This document shows positions 24,188 to 32,359 of a DNA stretch of 56,031 bases, piece by piece. The notes below the pieces were generated by a model that worked only from the letters and a program-made list of their open reading frames with translations, ran no database searches and had not been told where the DNA came from. The first letter of the stretch is position 1. Each line of letters starts with the position of its first letter. Source of the stretch: Oscillospiraceae bacterium (GTDB taxonomy: Bacteria; Bacillota; Clostridia; Oscillospirales; Ruminococcaceae); contig WRAV01000010.1 in assembly GCA_009780025.1 (NCBI GenBank), positions 1-56,031 of the forward strand. Reading direction: 5' to 3'. Position numbers and translations under genes: made by a program.

Positions 24188-25585
24188 ATGCTAGAAGATA
24201 AAAATCGTATGCTTAGGCTGCTTGAAGGTAAAAGAATATTGTTCGTTGGCCTGGGGGTAAGCCATATATCTATCACCGGACATCTGGCAGGCGCGGGGCT
24301 GGACATAACAGTTTGCGACAGGCGCCCCCCAACAGAACTGGACAGCGCCACTCTGGACGAGCTGCGCGGCAAAGGAGTCAATCTGCTACTGGGGGAGGAC
24401 TATCCCTTACGCTTTGAAGGGGATGTGCTTTTTCGCACGCCGGGGATGTACTTTTTTAGTGAAGAACTAAACGACTTTCGCGCCCAGGGTGGTATAGTCA
24501 CCAGTGAGATGGAGCTTTTCTGCGAATTCTGCCCCTGCCCGATTTTGGCGGTGACGGGCAGCGACGGCAAAACCACCACAACTACCCTGATAGCAGAACT
24601 GTTGCTGGCACAGGGGCAAACTGTCCACCTTGGCGGGAATATCGGCAGGGCTATGCTAGGCCAGCTGGAGCATGTCAAGCCCACCGACCTTGCGGTGCTT
24701 GAGCTCTCCAGCTTCCAGCTGATTTCGATGCGCTGTGCCCCACAGGTGTCGGTTGTAACAAATATGTCCCCAAACCACCTGGACGTCCACAAGGACATGC
24801 CGGAATATATCCACGCGAAGAAAAATATTTACGCCCATCAGAACGCGTTTTCCACCACGGTGTTGGGCGCTGACAACGAGATAACAGCTTCAATGGTACC
24901 TGAGGTGCGCGGTCGCTGTGAGACCTTCTCCCTCAAAGACCGGGTGAAGAGGGGAGCGTATCTGCGCGCTGACGGTATGCTCTGCCGTGTAGATGGCGAT
25001 GCGGAGACGCCAATCGTCCACCGAGATGAGATTCGTCTGCCGGGCGAGCACAACATACTTAATCTGCTGGCCGCAATCTGCGCTGCCGGAGACAGAGTTA
25101 GCCCGGAGACGGTCGCCGAGGTGGCCCGTACCTTCAACGGGGTCGAACACCGGATAGAGCTTGTTCGTGAGTTTGGCGGGGTCAAATGGTACAACGATAG
25201 CATCGCGACCTCACCCACTCGGGCGATGGCGGGGCTGGCCAGTTTTCCGCAGAAAATTATCTTGATAGCCGGTGGGTACGATAAAAACCTAAGCTATGAC
25301 CCGCTTGCCCCCGCACTGTGCGAGAGCGTCAAACTGCTAATTCTAATAGGTGCGACCGCCGATAAAATTGAAACCACGCTGCGCGGGTATGCAGGCTATA
25401 AAGACGGAGCACCGATAATTCTGCGGGCGCAAGATATGGCAGGAGCAGTAGCTTTGGCTCATGAACACGCCCGGCACGGCGATATAGTCAGCCTTTCGCC
25501 GGCTAGCGCTTCCTTTGACCATTACCGCAATTTTGAAGAACGCGGGCGGCACTTTAAGGGGCTGGTAGGGGCGCTTGACAATTGA
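24188..25585 (+). CDS. murD: UDP-N-acetylmuramoylalanine--D-glutamate ligase
   Basis: This 465-residue Mur ligase adds D-glutamate to UDP-MurNAc-L-Ala in peptidoglycan synthesis. The N-terminal Rossmann-like domain carries LFVGLGVSHISI, the central ATP-binding loop is VTGSDGKTTTTT, and the ligase signatures LELSSFQL, NMSPNHLDVH, LPGEHNILNLLAA and GVEHRIELV follow, with YNDSIATSPTR in the C-terminal domain. ATG 24188 has AAGGAG 7 bases upstream. No other mur gene is adjacent, so murD is outside the usual dcw cluster here. Confidence 0.96.
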   Translation: MLEDKNRMLRLLEGKRILFVGLGVSHISITGHLAGAGLDITVCDRRPPTELDSATLDELRGKGVNLLLGEDYPLRFEGDVLFRTPGMYFFSEELNDFRAQGGIVTSEMELFCEFCPCPILAVTGSDGKTTTTTLIAELLLAQGQTVHLGGNIGRAMLGQLEHVKPTDLAVLELSSFQLISMRCAPQVSVVTNMSPNHLDVHKDMPEYIHAKKNIYAHQNAFSTTVLGADNEITASMVPEVRGRCETFSLKDRVKRGAYLRADGMLCRVDGDAETPIVHRDEIRLPGEHNILNLLAAICAAGDRVSPETVAEVARTFNGVEHRIELVREFGGVKWYNDSIATSPTRAMAGLASFPQKIILIAGGYDKNLSYDPLAPALCESVKLLILIGATADKIETTLRGYAGYKDGAPIILRAQDMAGAVALAHEHARHGDIVSLSPASASFDHYRNFEERGRHFKGLVGALDN

Positions 25586-25629
25586 CAATAAAGGTGTTAG
25601 TTGCACTAGCGTCTAAAAGCAAGGGTGAT

Positions 25630-26280
25630 ATGGTGAAAAGCTTAAGCAAAAGAGGATTCGCTACAGTTGTATTGCTCGCTATTATAACGATGTTCGGGGG
25701 CATTACTGCTTATGCGGATGACTTTGTAATCGACCCGTTCAGAATAGTATCGGAAGATGGAAGCAGAGTGTTTATTTATACGCCTAACCCGTATTTTCGT
25801 TGGGAGCGCGATTCTATTCTTCCGGAAACAGGAGTGTACTACGCCACAGAACCTTTAGAGTTAATCTATTTATTGGAAGGCACTGGATGGGCTTTTGAGA
25901 GAGACTTTGTTTTTTCTCAAGATTTTCGGCATTTAGCTTTCTTCGTAGGAATGTCATTTGATATAGCCTTAGAGTTTTATGAAGATGGAGTTTTAATAAA
26001 GCGATGCATGATTGACGACCTTGTAGAGAATATGGATGAGGTTAGCGTTACGACTTCAAGGGCGTGGTGGGAAGAATGGTCAGGCAGAAGTTTTGACAGT
26101 GCGAATAATACGTTAACTGTCACGACTGTTGACAACTTGACTTATGTTTTCGATATTACTACAGGCGATATTGTTGAGAGCAATAGAGCCAATGAATTTC
26201 AATATTTTATTGTAGTAGTTGGTATCGTCATAGTTGTATGCGGTGTGGCTCTGCTTATTATGCGTTATCGAAAAAAATAA
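25630..26280 (+). CDS. Membrane-anchored extracytoplasmic protein, family unknown
   Basis: A protein of about 216 residues with an N-terminal signal or anchor (KRGFATVVLLAIITMFGG), a beta-rich outer domain (DDFVIDPFRIVSEDGSRVF, FFVGMSFDIALEFYEDG) and a C-terminal transmembrane helix with a basic stop (FIVVVGIVIVVCGVALLIM, RYRKK). That is the layout of a surface-exposed single-pass protein. The start is ATG 25630 after AAGGGTG; GTG 25633 is also possible. The gene sits between murD and two aminopeptidase genes. Its codons look more A/T-rich than those of its neighbours, which may mean later acquisition. I do not recognise the family. Confidence 0.75.
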   Translation: MVKSLSKRGFATVVLLAIITMFGGITAYADDFVIDPFRIVSEDGSRVFIYTPNPYFRWERDSILPETGVYYATEPLELIYLLEGTGWAFERDFVFSQDFRHLAFFVGMSFDIALEFYEDGVLIKRCMIDDLVENMDEVSVTTSRAWWEEWSGRSFDSANNTLTVTTVDNLTYVFDITTGDIVESNRANEFQYFIVVVGIVIVVCGVALLIMRYRKK

Positions 26281-26308
26281 CTATAGTTGCCCAATATGGA
26301 GGAGTTAG

Positions 26309-27328
26309 ATGGACATAAAACAAACGCTGCTGGAACTTTCCGGCGCGGCTGGTTATGGCGTAGATGCCGCAGATATTCTCGCGCCTTATGGTAAGGTCAG
26401 CCGCACCTCTCTGGACAGCGTGGTCTGTCAGGTGCGGGAGGCGTCTCCCAATAAGCCACATCTTTTGCTGGACGCCCACTTTGACACAGTCGGGCTGATA
26501 GTTACGCAGGTTGACAGCACCGGATTTTTGCGGGTGAGCGGCCTCGGCGGTATAGACCCGCGAGTATTGCCAGCCTGCCCGGTGCTTGTTCACGGGCGGG
26601 GAGGAGATATAAGCGGAGTGATTTGCTCCACCCCGCCACATTTGGACAAGAGCGGGGAGAAAAAGTTTGCGAAGGTGGACGAAGTTTACATTGACCTTGG
26701 GCTGACAAAAGAGGCGGCAGAGAACGCAGTTTCACCCGGAGACAGGGTAAGCTTTCACCAGCCCGGTCTTGTTCTCTTAGGGGACAGGTTTGCAGGCGGT
26801 GGTTTGGATAATCGCGCAGGCTGCGCTTGCCTGCTGCGCGCTCTGGAGTTGCTCAAAGGCGCTCAACCCAGCTGTGGTTTGAGCGTGCTTTTTTCCAGCC
26901 TTGAGGAGGTCGGTGGCCAGGGGGCAAAGACAACGGCCTACGCCCTGCGGCCCACCCACGCCCTTGTGGTGGACACCAGCTTTGCCCACACCCCGGATTC
27001 TCAGCGGCAGAAGTGTGGAACTTTCGGTGGTGGCCCGATGATAGGTGTTGCGCCAATTCTCAGCAAAGAGATTACCGAGGGGTTGCAGGCGGCGGCAAAG
27101 GCCGAGGGTATCCCCCACCAGTACGAGGTGATGGGAGGGTCAACCGGTACAAATGCCGACCACATAGCCACTGTGCGGGCAGGGGTGTCCACCGGGCTGC
27201 TTTCGATACCGCTGAAATACATGCACACACCGGTTGAGGTGGTTGCGGCCTCGGACATTGAACAGACTGCCCGGCTGATTGCTGTGTTCGTGAAAGACTT
27301 TGCCGAGAAAGCGGGTGAGCTGGTGTGA
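26309..27328 (+). CDS. M42-family aminopeptidase, first copy
   Basis: This 339-residue co-catalytic metallopeptidase is of the M42 (glutamyl aminopeptidase/TET/endoglucanase-M) family. Metal and catalytic positions are visible: His and Asp in DAHFDTVG, Asp in GGGLDNRAGC, the Glu pair in SSLEEVGGQGAK, Asp in LVVDTSFA, and His in KYMHTPVEVV. It probably trims peptides in the cytoplasm as a large oligomer. GGAGGAG stands shortly before the ATG. Its stop overlaps the start of a second M42 gene by four bases, so the pair is co-translated and may form hetero-oligomers. Confidence 0.92.
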   Translation: MDIKQTLLELSGAAGYGVDAADILAPYGKVSRTSLDSVVCQVREASPNKPHLLLDAHFDTVGLIVTQVDSTGFLRVSGLGGIDPRVLPACPVLVHGRGGDISGVICSTPPHLDKSGEKKFAKVDEVYIDLGLTKEAAENAVSPGDRVSFHQPGLVLLGDRFAGGGLDNRAGCACLLRALELLKGAQPSCGLSVLFSSLEEVGGQGAKTTAYALRPTHALVVDTSFAHTPDSQRQKCGTFGGGPMIGVAPILSKEITEGLQAAAKAEGIPHQYEVMGGSTGTNADHIATVRAGVSTGLLSIPLKYMHTPVEVVAASDIEQTARLIAVFVKDFAEKAGELV

Positions 27329-28362
27329 GAGAGACAATCGAGCTGATAAAAAAACTGAGCGACATCCCTGGTGTTTCGGGCTGCGAGGGTGCGGTGCGCG
27401 AGGAGATTTCCGCGCTGATAAAAGACCACTGCCAGACCGTGGAGGCCGATACTTTGGGCAACCTGCTGGCCTTCAAAAAGGGGGCGCGGCCGGGCCGCCG
27501 GATTATGGTAAGTGCCCATATGGACGAAGTCGGGCTGATAATCACACATATAGAGGAGGACGGGTTGCTGCTCTGCAGTCCGGTAGGCGGCATCGATACC
27601 CGGGTTGCTTTTGGCCGCGCGGTTGAAATCGGACCTCAGAGGCTGCCAGGTGTGATTGGGGGCAAGGCGCTCCATCACCTGGATGGCAAGGAAAGGGAAA
27701 CACCACCCGGCTGGGAAGTACTGCGAATCGACATAGGCGCCGTGGGCAGGGAAGAGGCGCAGGCTGTGGTCGCACCCGGCCAGCGGGTGGTGTTCAGCAG
27801 CCAATTTGTGGAGCTGGGCGAAGAGTATATCCTTGGTCGCGCTTTTGACGATCGAGCGGGCTGTGCGCTGTTGATCCAACTTATTCGCGCCGAGCTGCCT
27901 TGGGACTGCCACTTTGTGTTCACTGTCCAGGAAGAGACCGGCTGCACCGGTGCAGCGACCGCCGCTTATGCCATGAACCCAGAAGTAGGCATTGCTGTTG
28001 AGGCCACCACCGCCGCCGATATTCCGGGCACTCCGCCGGGTGAGCAGATTTGTCGGCTGGGTGGGGGACCGGTGCTCTCTTACATGGACAAGGGCACCGT
28101 CTACGACAAGGAGCTGTATGACCTCGCACTCGGTCTTGCACGCGAGCGGGGGATAGCTTGTCAGTCCAAAGCCGGGGTGAGCGGCGGCAACGAGTCTCGT
28201 GCGGTGCAGAGTGCCGGGGCAGGCGCGCGGGTAATGGCCGTTAATCTACCCTGCCGCTACCTGCACTCGCCCTCACTAATGCTGCACAAGGGGGATATAG
28301 CAGAAGCCCACAAGCTGCTGCTGGCCCTCATAGAAACGCTGGGCCAGCAAGCTGGCTTTTAA
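27325..28362 (+). CDS. M42-family aminopeptidase, second copy
   Basis: This 345-residue paralogue of the preceding gene starts at a GTG that overlaps its stop codon. Conserved positions are present: SAHMDEVGLIITHI, AFDDRAGCALL, TVQEETGCTGA and the terminal CRYLHSPSLML histidine. In the preceding gene the metal segment reads HFDTVG; here it is HMDEVG, closer to the classical family pattern. Divergence between the copies suggests different peptide preferences. Tandem M42 genes are known in Clostridia. The ribosome-binding site is weak, consistent with coupling. Confidence 0.92.
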   Translation: MRETIELIKKLSDIPGVSGCEGAVREEISALIKDHCQTVEADTLGNLLAFKKGARPGRRIMVSAHMDEVGLIITHIEEDGLLLCSPVGGIDTRVAFGRAVEIGPQRLPGVIGGKALHHLDGKERETPPGWEVLRIDIGAVGREEAQAVVAPGQRVVFSSQFVELGEEYILGRAFDDRAGCALLIQLIRAELPWDCHFVFTVQEETGCTGAATAAYAMNPEVGIAVEATTAADIPGTPPGEQICRLGGGPVLSYMDKGTVYDKELYDLALGLARERGIACQSKAGVSGGNESRAVQSAGAGARVMAVNLPCRYLHSPSLMLHKGDIAEAHKLLLALIETLGQQAGF

Positions 28363-28457
28363 GCTCGCGACTCCGGGAGCAAAGGGTACTCCCTGTGCGC
28401 TCCGCATCACAGTGTCTTCAGCTTGTTCGGTGTATACACGAAAATATAGGAGGCTGT

Positions 28458-29720
28458 ATGAGAGAACAGGAATTCTTTGACATATCACCCAAGGTGAGAG
28501 AGCTGGCTGCCAAATCCCAGGCTGAGTGCGCCCCATTCTTTGAGCGCATCGAGGACATCTGCGAGCACAACTCTCTCAAGGTGCTAGCGGCCTTTGGGGA
28601 AGAGCGTATAAGCGAAATGCATCTCCTGGGCACTGCTGGCTACGGCTATGGTGACCGTGGGCGGGACGGGCTGGACAGCCTCTATGCTCGCATCTTCGGG
28701 GCGCAGGACGCGCTGGTGCGCCATCACTTCGCCTGCGGTACAGCTGCGATTGCGACAGCCCTATTTGGGTTGCTTCGACCCGGTGATGTGATATGCTCCC
28801 TTACCGGGCGGCCTTACGACACACTGCACACGACACTTGGGATTACAGGCCAGCCGGGGGAGGGTTCTTTGCGAGAATTTGGGGTGGAGTACCGCGAACT
28901 TGCCCTGCTCTTCGATGGCAAAGTTGACCTCGAAGCTATCCCCGCCGCTGTGAAGGGTGTGCGGATAGCATACATACAGCGCTCCAGGGGGTACAGCCTG
29001 CGCCCATCGGTCAGCGTTGAAGAGATCGGCAAAATCGCGGAAATCGCAAAGCGGGCCAACCCAGACTGCTGGGTGGTGGTGGACAACTGCTACGGCGAGT
29101 TTGTTGAGAAATTGGAACCTACCCAGGTAGGTGCGGACCTGATAATCGGCTCGCTGATAAAAAATCCCGGCGGCGGAATAGCGCGCACCGGGGGGTATAT
29201 TGCCGGACAAAAAGAGCTGGTCGAGCGCTGTGCCCACCGGATGACCGCGCCCGGTCTGGGACGGGAGGTAGGCTGTTCACTCGACCAAAACAAGAACATG
29301 TATATGGGGCTGTTCTACGCGCCGGGGGTGGTGGCCAGCGCGGTCAAGACTGCTGTTTTCGCTGCTGGTTTGTTCAGCGCAATGGGGTACGATGTCTACC
29401 CGAACGCCGGGCAGCCGCGCACCGACATCATCCAGTCGGTGGTATTGGGCAGCCCCGAGAAGCTTACCGCATTCTGCCGGGGAATCCAGAAGGGTGCGCC
29501 GATAGACTCATTTGTCAGCCCCGAGGCCTGGGAGATGCCCGGCTACGACAGCAAGGTGATAATGGCCGCCGGAGCGTTCAACATGGGTGCATCAATCGAA
29601 CTGAGCGCCGATGGCCCTATGCGCCCCCCCTACGCCGCCTGGATGCAGGGCGGGCTCAATTACCCGGTGGGTAAGCTGGGTGTGATGATGGCGGCGGAAA
29701 TGATAATCGACAACGGGTGA
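28458..29720 (+). CDS. Met_gamma_lyase-family PLP enzyme (aluminium-resistance protein type)
   Basis: This 420-residue fold-type I PLP enzyme is of the family often named methionine gamma-lyase family or aluminium-resistance protein (YnbB-like). Features are LGTAGYGYGDRGRDGLDSLYARIF at the N-terminus (pattern split here as GYGYGDRGRDGLD), HHFACGTAAIATALFG, the Asp of VVVDNCYGEF, and the PLP lysine in GSLIKNPGGGIA. The substrate is not established for most members. AGGAGG lies 6 bases upstream of ATG 28458. It follows the M42 pair on the same strand and may be read through from them. Confidence 0.9.
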   Translation: MREQEFFDISPKVRELAAKSQAECAPFFERIEDICEHNSLKVLAAFGEERISEMHLLGTAGYGYGDRGRDGLDSLYARIFGAQDALVRHHFACGTAAIATALFGLLRPGDVICSLTGRPYDTLHTTLGITGQPGEGSLREFGVEYRELALLFDGKVDLEAIPAAVKGVRIAYIQRSRGYSLRPSVSVEEIGKIAEIAKRANPDCWVVVDNCYGEFVEKLEPTQVGADLIIGSLIKNPGGGIARTGGYIAGQKELVERCAHRMTAPGLGREVGCSLDQNKNMYMGLFYAPGVVASAVKTAVFAAGLFSAMGYDVYPNAGQPRTDIIQSVVLGSPEKLTAFCRGIQKGAPIDSFVSPEAWEMPGYDSKVIMAAGAFNMGASIELSADGPMRPPYAAWMQGGLNYPVGKLGVMMAAEMIIDNG

Positions 29721-29742
29721 TTGTGGTGGCCTACACAAGCTG

Positions 29743-31748
29743 TTAGCATATGCACGAAGGCACAGCGCCAAGTTCTTTTTCGAGCCATTCTTCGAAAGGC
29801 TCGGGTAGGTTGGATTTTTGGTATGCTATTTCTATGTCTTCCCTAACAGCATTTGTATCCGGGTGCTCTTTTCCCAATCTGCGCAACCTTATTTTGTAGC
29901 TTTTGAGATACAGCTCCAGTGCCTTGGGGTAGTTACCTTGACAGAAGTAGACGTATGCTATGTTGCTATAAGTGATGGCGCTATCTGGATGCTCTTTGCC
30001 CAGTATTTTTTCATATCCAGAGCCTGATCGTACCGAGATAATTCACTATCACCCAACCCTAGCCGATGGTATATAAACGCTATTTGTTTTTCTTTGTCAG
30101 CAACGCTGCCACATGCTTTTTCTGCATATGTCGCTATGCCGGCGGCGTGAGAAGAAATGTGCTCAAATCGCTCGCGGTGTTCTAAGCAGCTAAAATCCTT
30201 CATGCCAGGCATTTCAGCGATCACCGCTGCCACGCAGATTCCCAGCCAATAGGTCTCATCACCCTCAAGAGTTTCCCGACCGACCTCCTGCACAAGCCGG
30301 TGAATGTTCAAAAAGTTCCCGTCCCGCTTCACCAGCGAATAATTGAGCAGCTCTGCCACAAGCCCATTTGATCTAAGCTCGTCTCCAAAATCTTCGCGAA
30401 GAGGCTGTGGTAAATGCTCCCGCTGCCGCTTGAAGAAATCCAGCGGAATCAAATCGGGCGACATATATGCGATAAGGTTGAACAGCTGCCGGGCGCTTTC
30501 GCTGAGCTTATCAAAAGAAAGCATAAGCGTACCGGTCACGGCACGGTGATAATTCGCGGCATTACTGAGTTTTTCGTTTAGCACTTTTAGCCCGACGCTA
30601 TCTAACAAAGCCAGGTAGCGCGCGCTATCTATGTGGGTGTGTTCCATGTGTGTTGCCGCCTGCTCCAAAGCCAGCGGGAAGTAGCTTAGCCGCTCTGTCA
30701 GCGCAGCCAAATCGCTCTCACCGCCAATCAAACTTTGGCTCTCTTCAAGCCGATTACGCATGAACTTTGCCGCTTCGTCAGGTGTATAGAGCTTAATATC
30801 AACCGATTTTCCCAGTTTTAGCCCGCGTTCACGCGTTGTAATCAAAACATGCCCGGACTGCAACCCCGAAACGTAAGGTGCTATAACTTCACTCTGCTCA
30901 ACGTTGTCAAAGATAAAAAGCCATGAATGCTTAGTCTCGAGCCAATCTTTCAGGCGTTTGCCCAACTGTGCCGGAGATAGCTTCCGCGCTTCGTCAACGC
31001 CTTCGGGTACAAGCCCGAAGGCGTCGGCAAAGTTTAGGCAATCGTTGAAGGCGGTTGTTTCGGTTTCGGCGTGAATCCACCAGATTGCATCCGCGTACTC
31101 ACTTTTGAAGCGATGCGCGTATTCTATCGCTGTTTGTGTTTTGCCAACGCCGCCCAACCCGGTAATTTTCTGCTTAAGACAAATCATTCCACCTAACTGG
31201 AACTGGGTATGTATCGTATCCATAACTTCGCCGCGCCCATAAAAGTATTGGTTGCGTTCGGGGAGATTGCTTTGGGCCAGCGAGGGGAAATCAGGCTCGC
31301 TGGAATTACCTGCAGCGCTTGCGGGTGTTTCCGGCCATTCCGGCTCTTTACTGGAACGAACCTTTTCTTTCAGTTCTTCGGCGAGTTTGCTTTTGGCTTC
31401 GTCTCTGCTTAACCCATGCAAGTTAATGTATATGTGATACTTCAAAAGCCCATTAGGCGCGCAGTCGTCAATTCTTAAGGGGACAAAATTTTCTGAGTTT
31501 ATCCATTCCAAAGTGCAATTAGCAGATTCTATGTAGTCGCGGGAAAGCACACCGACAACAAAATCCGCCCTTTGAAGGGCCTCATGCATGTATACCCTGA
31601 AGTTGCCGCCGAGTTTAAAGTCATACTCCTGGATAATTGTCTTGCCCCCGACGACCTCCCTAAAGAACCACTCAATCCACTTTGCCCATGCGATGTCCTT
31701 TTTTGTTCTCGTGGTATAGCTGATAAAATAGGTTTTCTTACTATCCAT
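29743..31748 (-). pseudogene. TIR-NB-ARC-TPR protein, frame interrupted at an A6 run
   Basis: From ATG 31748 the frame runs 596 codons to 29958. Order: TIR domain (about 1-130; KKTYFISYTTRTKKD, and a Glu at about 81 in SANCTLEW where TIR NADases carry the catalytic Glu); NB-ARC NTPase with P-loop GLGGVGKT (about 197-204), Walker B LFIFDNVE, LITTRERG and FPLALEQ; a helical region; then a TPR start. At an A6 run (30006-30011) the frame breaks. In the -1 frame the TPR continues smoothly (LGKEHPDSAITYSNIAYVYF, GNYPKALELYL) to a stop at 29743. One missing A explains it: mutation, sequence error or ribosomal slippage. Full product about 668 residues. Likely a STAND-type defence or cell-death protein. 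Confidence 0.85.
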
Positions 31749-31789
31749 TATGCTCACCGTCCCTCATCAAAACTTCCCCATATATTACT

Positions 31790-31818
31790 ATTATATCATG
31801 TAAGTTTTGGTAAGACAA
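31790..31818 (-). promoter_or_regulatory. Promoter of the TIR-NB-ARC gene
   Basis: On the minus strand: TTGTCT (31813-31818), a 17-base spacer and perfect TATAAT (31790-31795), about 42 bases before ATG 31748. The TIR gene is therefore probably its own transcription unit. Confidence 0.75.
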
Positions 31819-31867
31819 TGGAGCTTTAGCGAACCCTCACCGAAGACCTACACCACAAATTTTGCAA

Positions 31868-31908
31868 AGAAAACGACCACACACCATCACGGAGTGCAGC
31901 CGTTTTCT
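31868..31908 (-). terminator. Terminator-like hairpin after the small CHAT-linked gene
   Basis: AGAAAACG (31868-31875) pairs with CGTTTTCT (31901-31908) around a 25-base loop. A T-rich stretch is part of the arm on the minus strand. It separates the CHAT operon from the TIR gene. Confidence 0.5.
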
Positions 31909-31975
31909 CTATGAAGTTAACCGCATTCTAAGCGTACGTATTGTTTCACGGGGAAGTGCCGCCCATCAATACGCC

Positions 31976-32359
31976 CTAATTGCGGCTAAATATATCGCCA
32001 AATCTATCCAATATTTTTTTGAGCAAATCACTCTCTATTGGTTTGTGCTCAATCAAAAAGTGCTTGCCCTCGATTTTTATGTGGGTCCTTAGCAGGAACA
32101 CAATTGCGCCTATCAGTGCTACTGCACTTTCGGGAGAGTCAACCAAGAACTTGGCGGGAGGCTGTGCGTCCGCCTGGCGATCAAGCCAATTTTGTAGCTC
32201 GGGGCGCTCAATCCTTAATAGGGAAAGAACATCGGTTGCCATCTCATTTGGCAGTGGTTTGGCGGCGCGCTTTAGTTCGTCCGGCAGCTGCGCTGCAAAC
32301 GCTGGGTAATCGGGGTCGAGCCTTGCCAGGGTTATAAGGGTTTGCTCGGGTGTACGCAT
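31976..32359 (-). CDS. Small protein coupled to the CHAT gene
   Basis: This 127-residue protein starts MRTPEQTLITLARLDPDYPAF. Its ATG overlaps the TAA of the CHAT gene by one base, so translation is almost certainly coupled. The first 65 residues are helical and Leu/Pro-rich. A hydrophobic stretch (SAVALIGAIVFLLRTH, about residues 79-94) is followed by a short strand-turn-strand and a helix ending KILDRFGDIF. I do not recognise the family. It could be a death-like or effector-associated adaptor, a cleavage target of the CHAT protease, or a membrane-active effector. Those roles are inference from position and composition. Confidence 0.75.
   Translation of the reverse strand: MRTPEQTLITLARLDPDYPAFAAQLPDELKRAAKPLPNEMATDVLSLLRIERPELQNWLDRQADAQPPAKFLVDSPESAVALIGAIVFLLRTHIKIEGKHFLIEHKPIESDLLKKILDRFGDIFSRN

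Noticed and set aside
27001-27912. Minus-strand frame of 303 codons across the two M42 genes
   Set aside because: It is a high-GC shadow with no ribosome-binding site or recognisable protein pattern.
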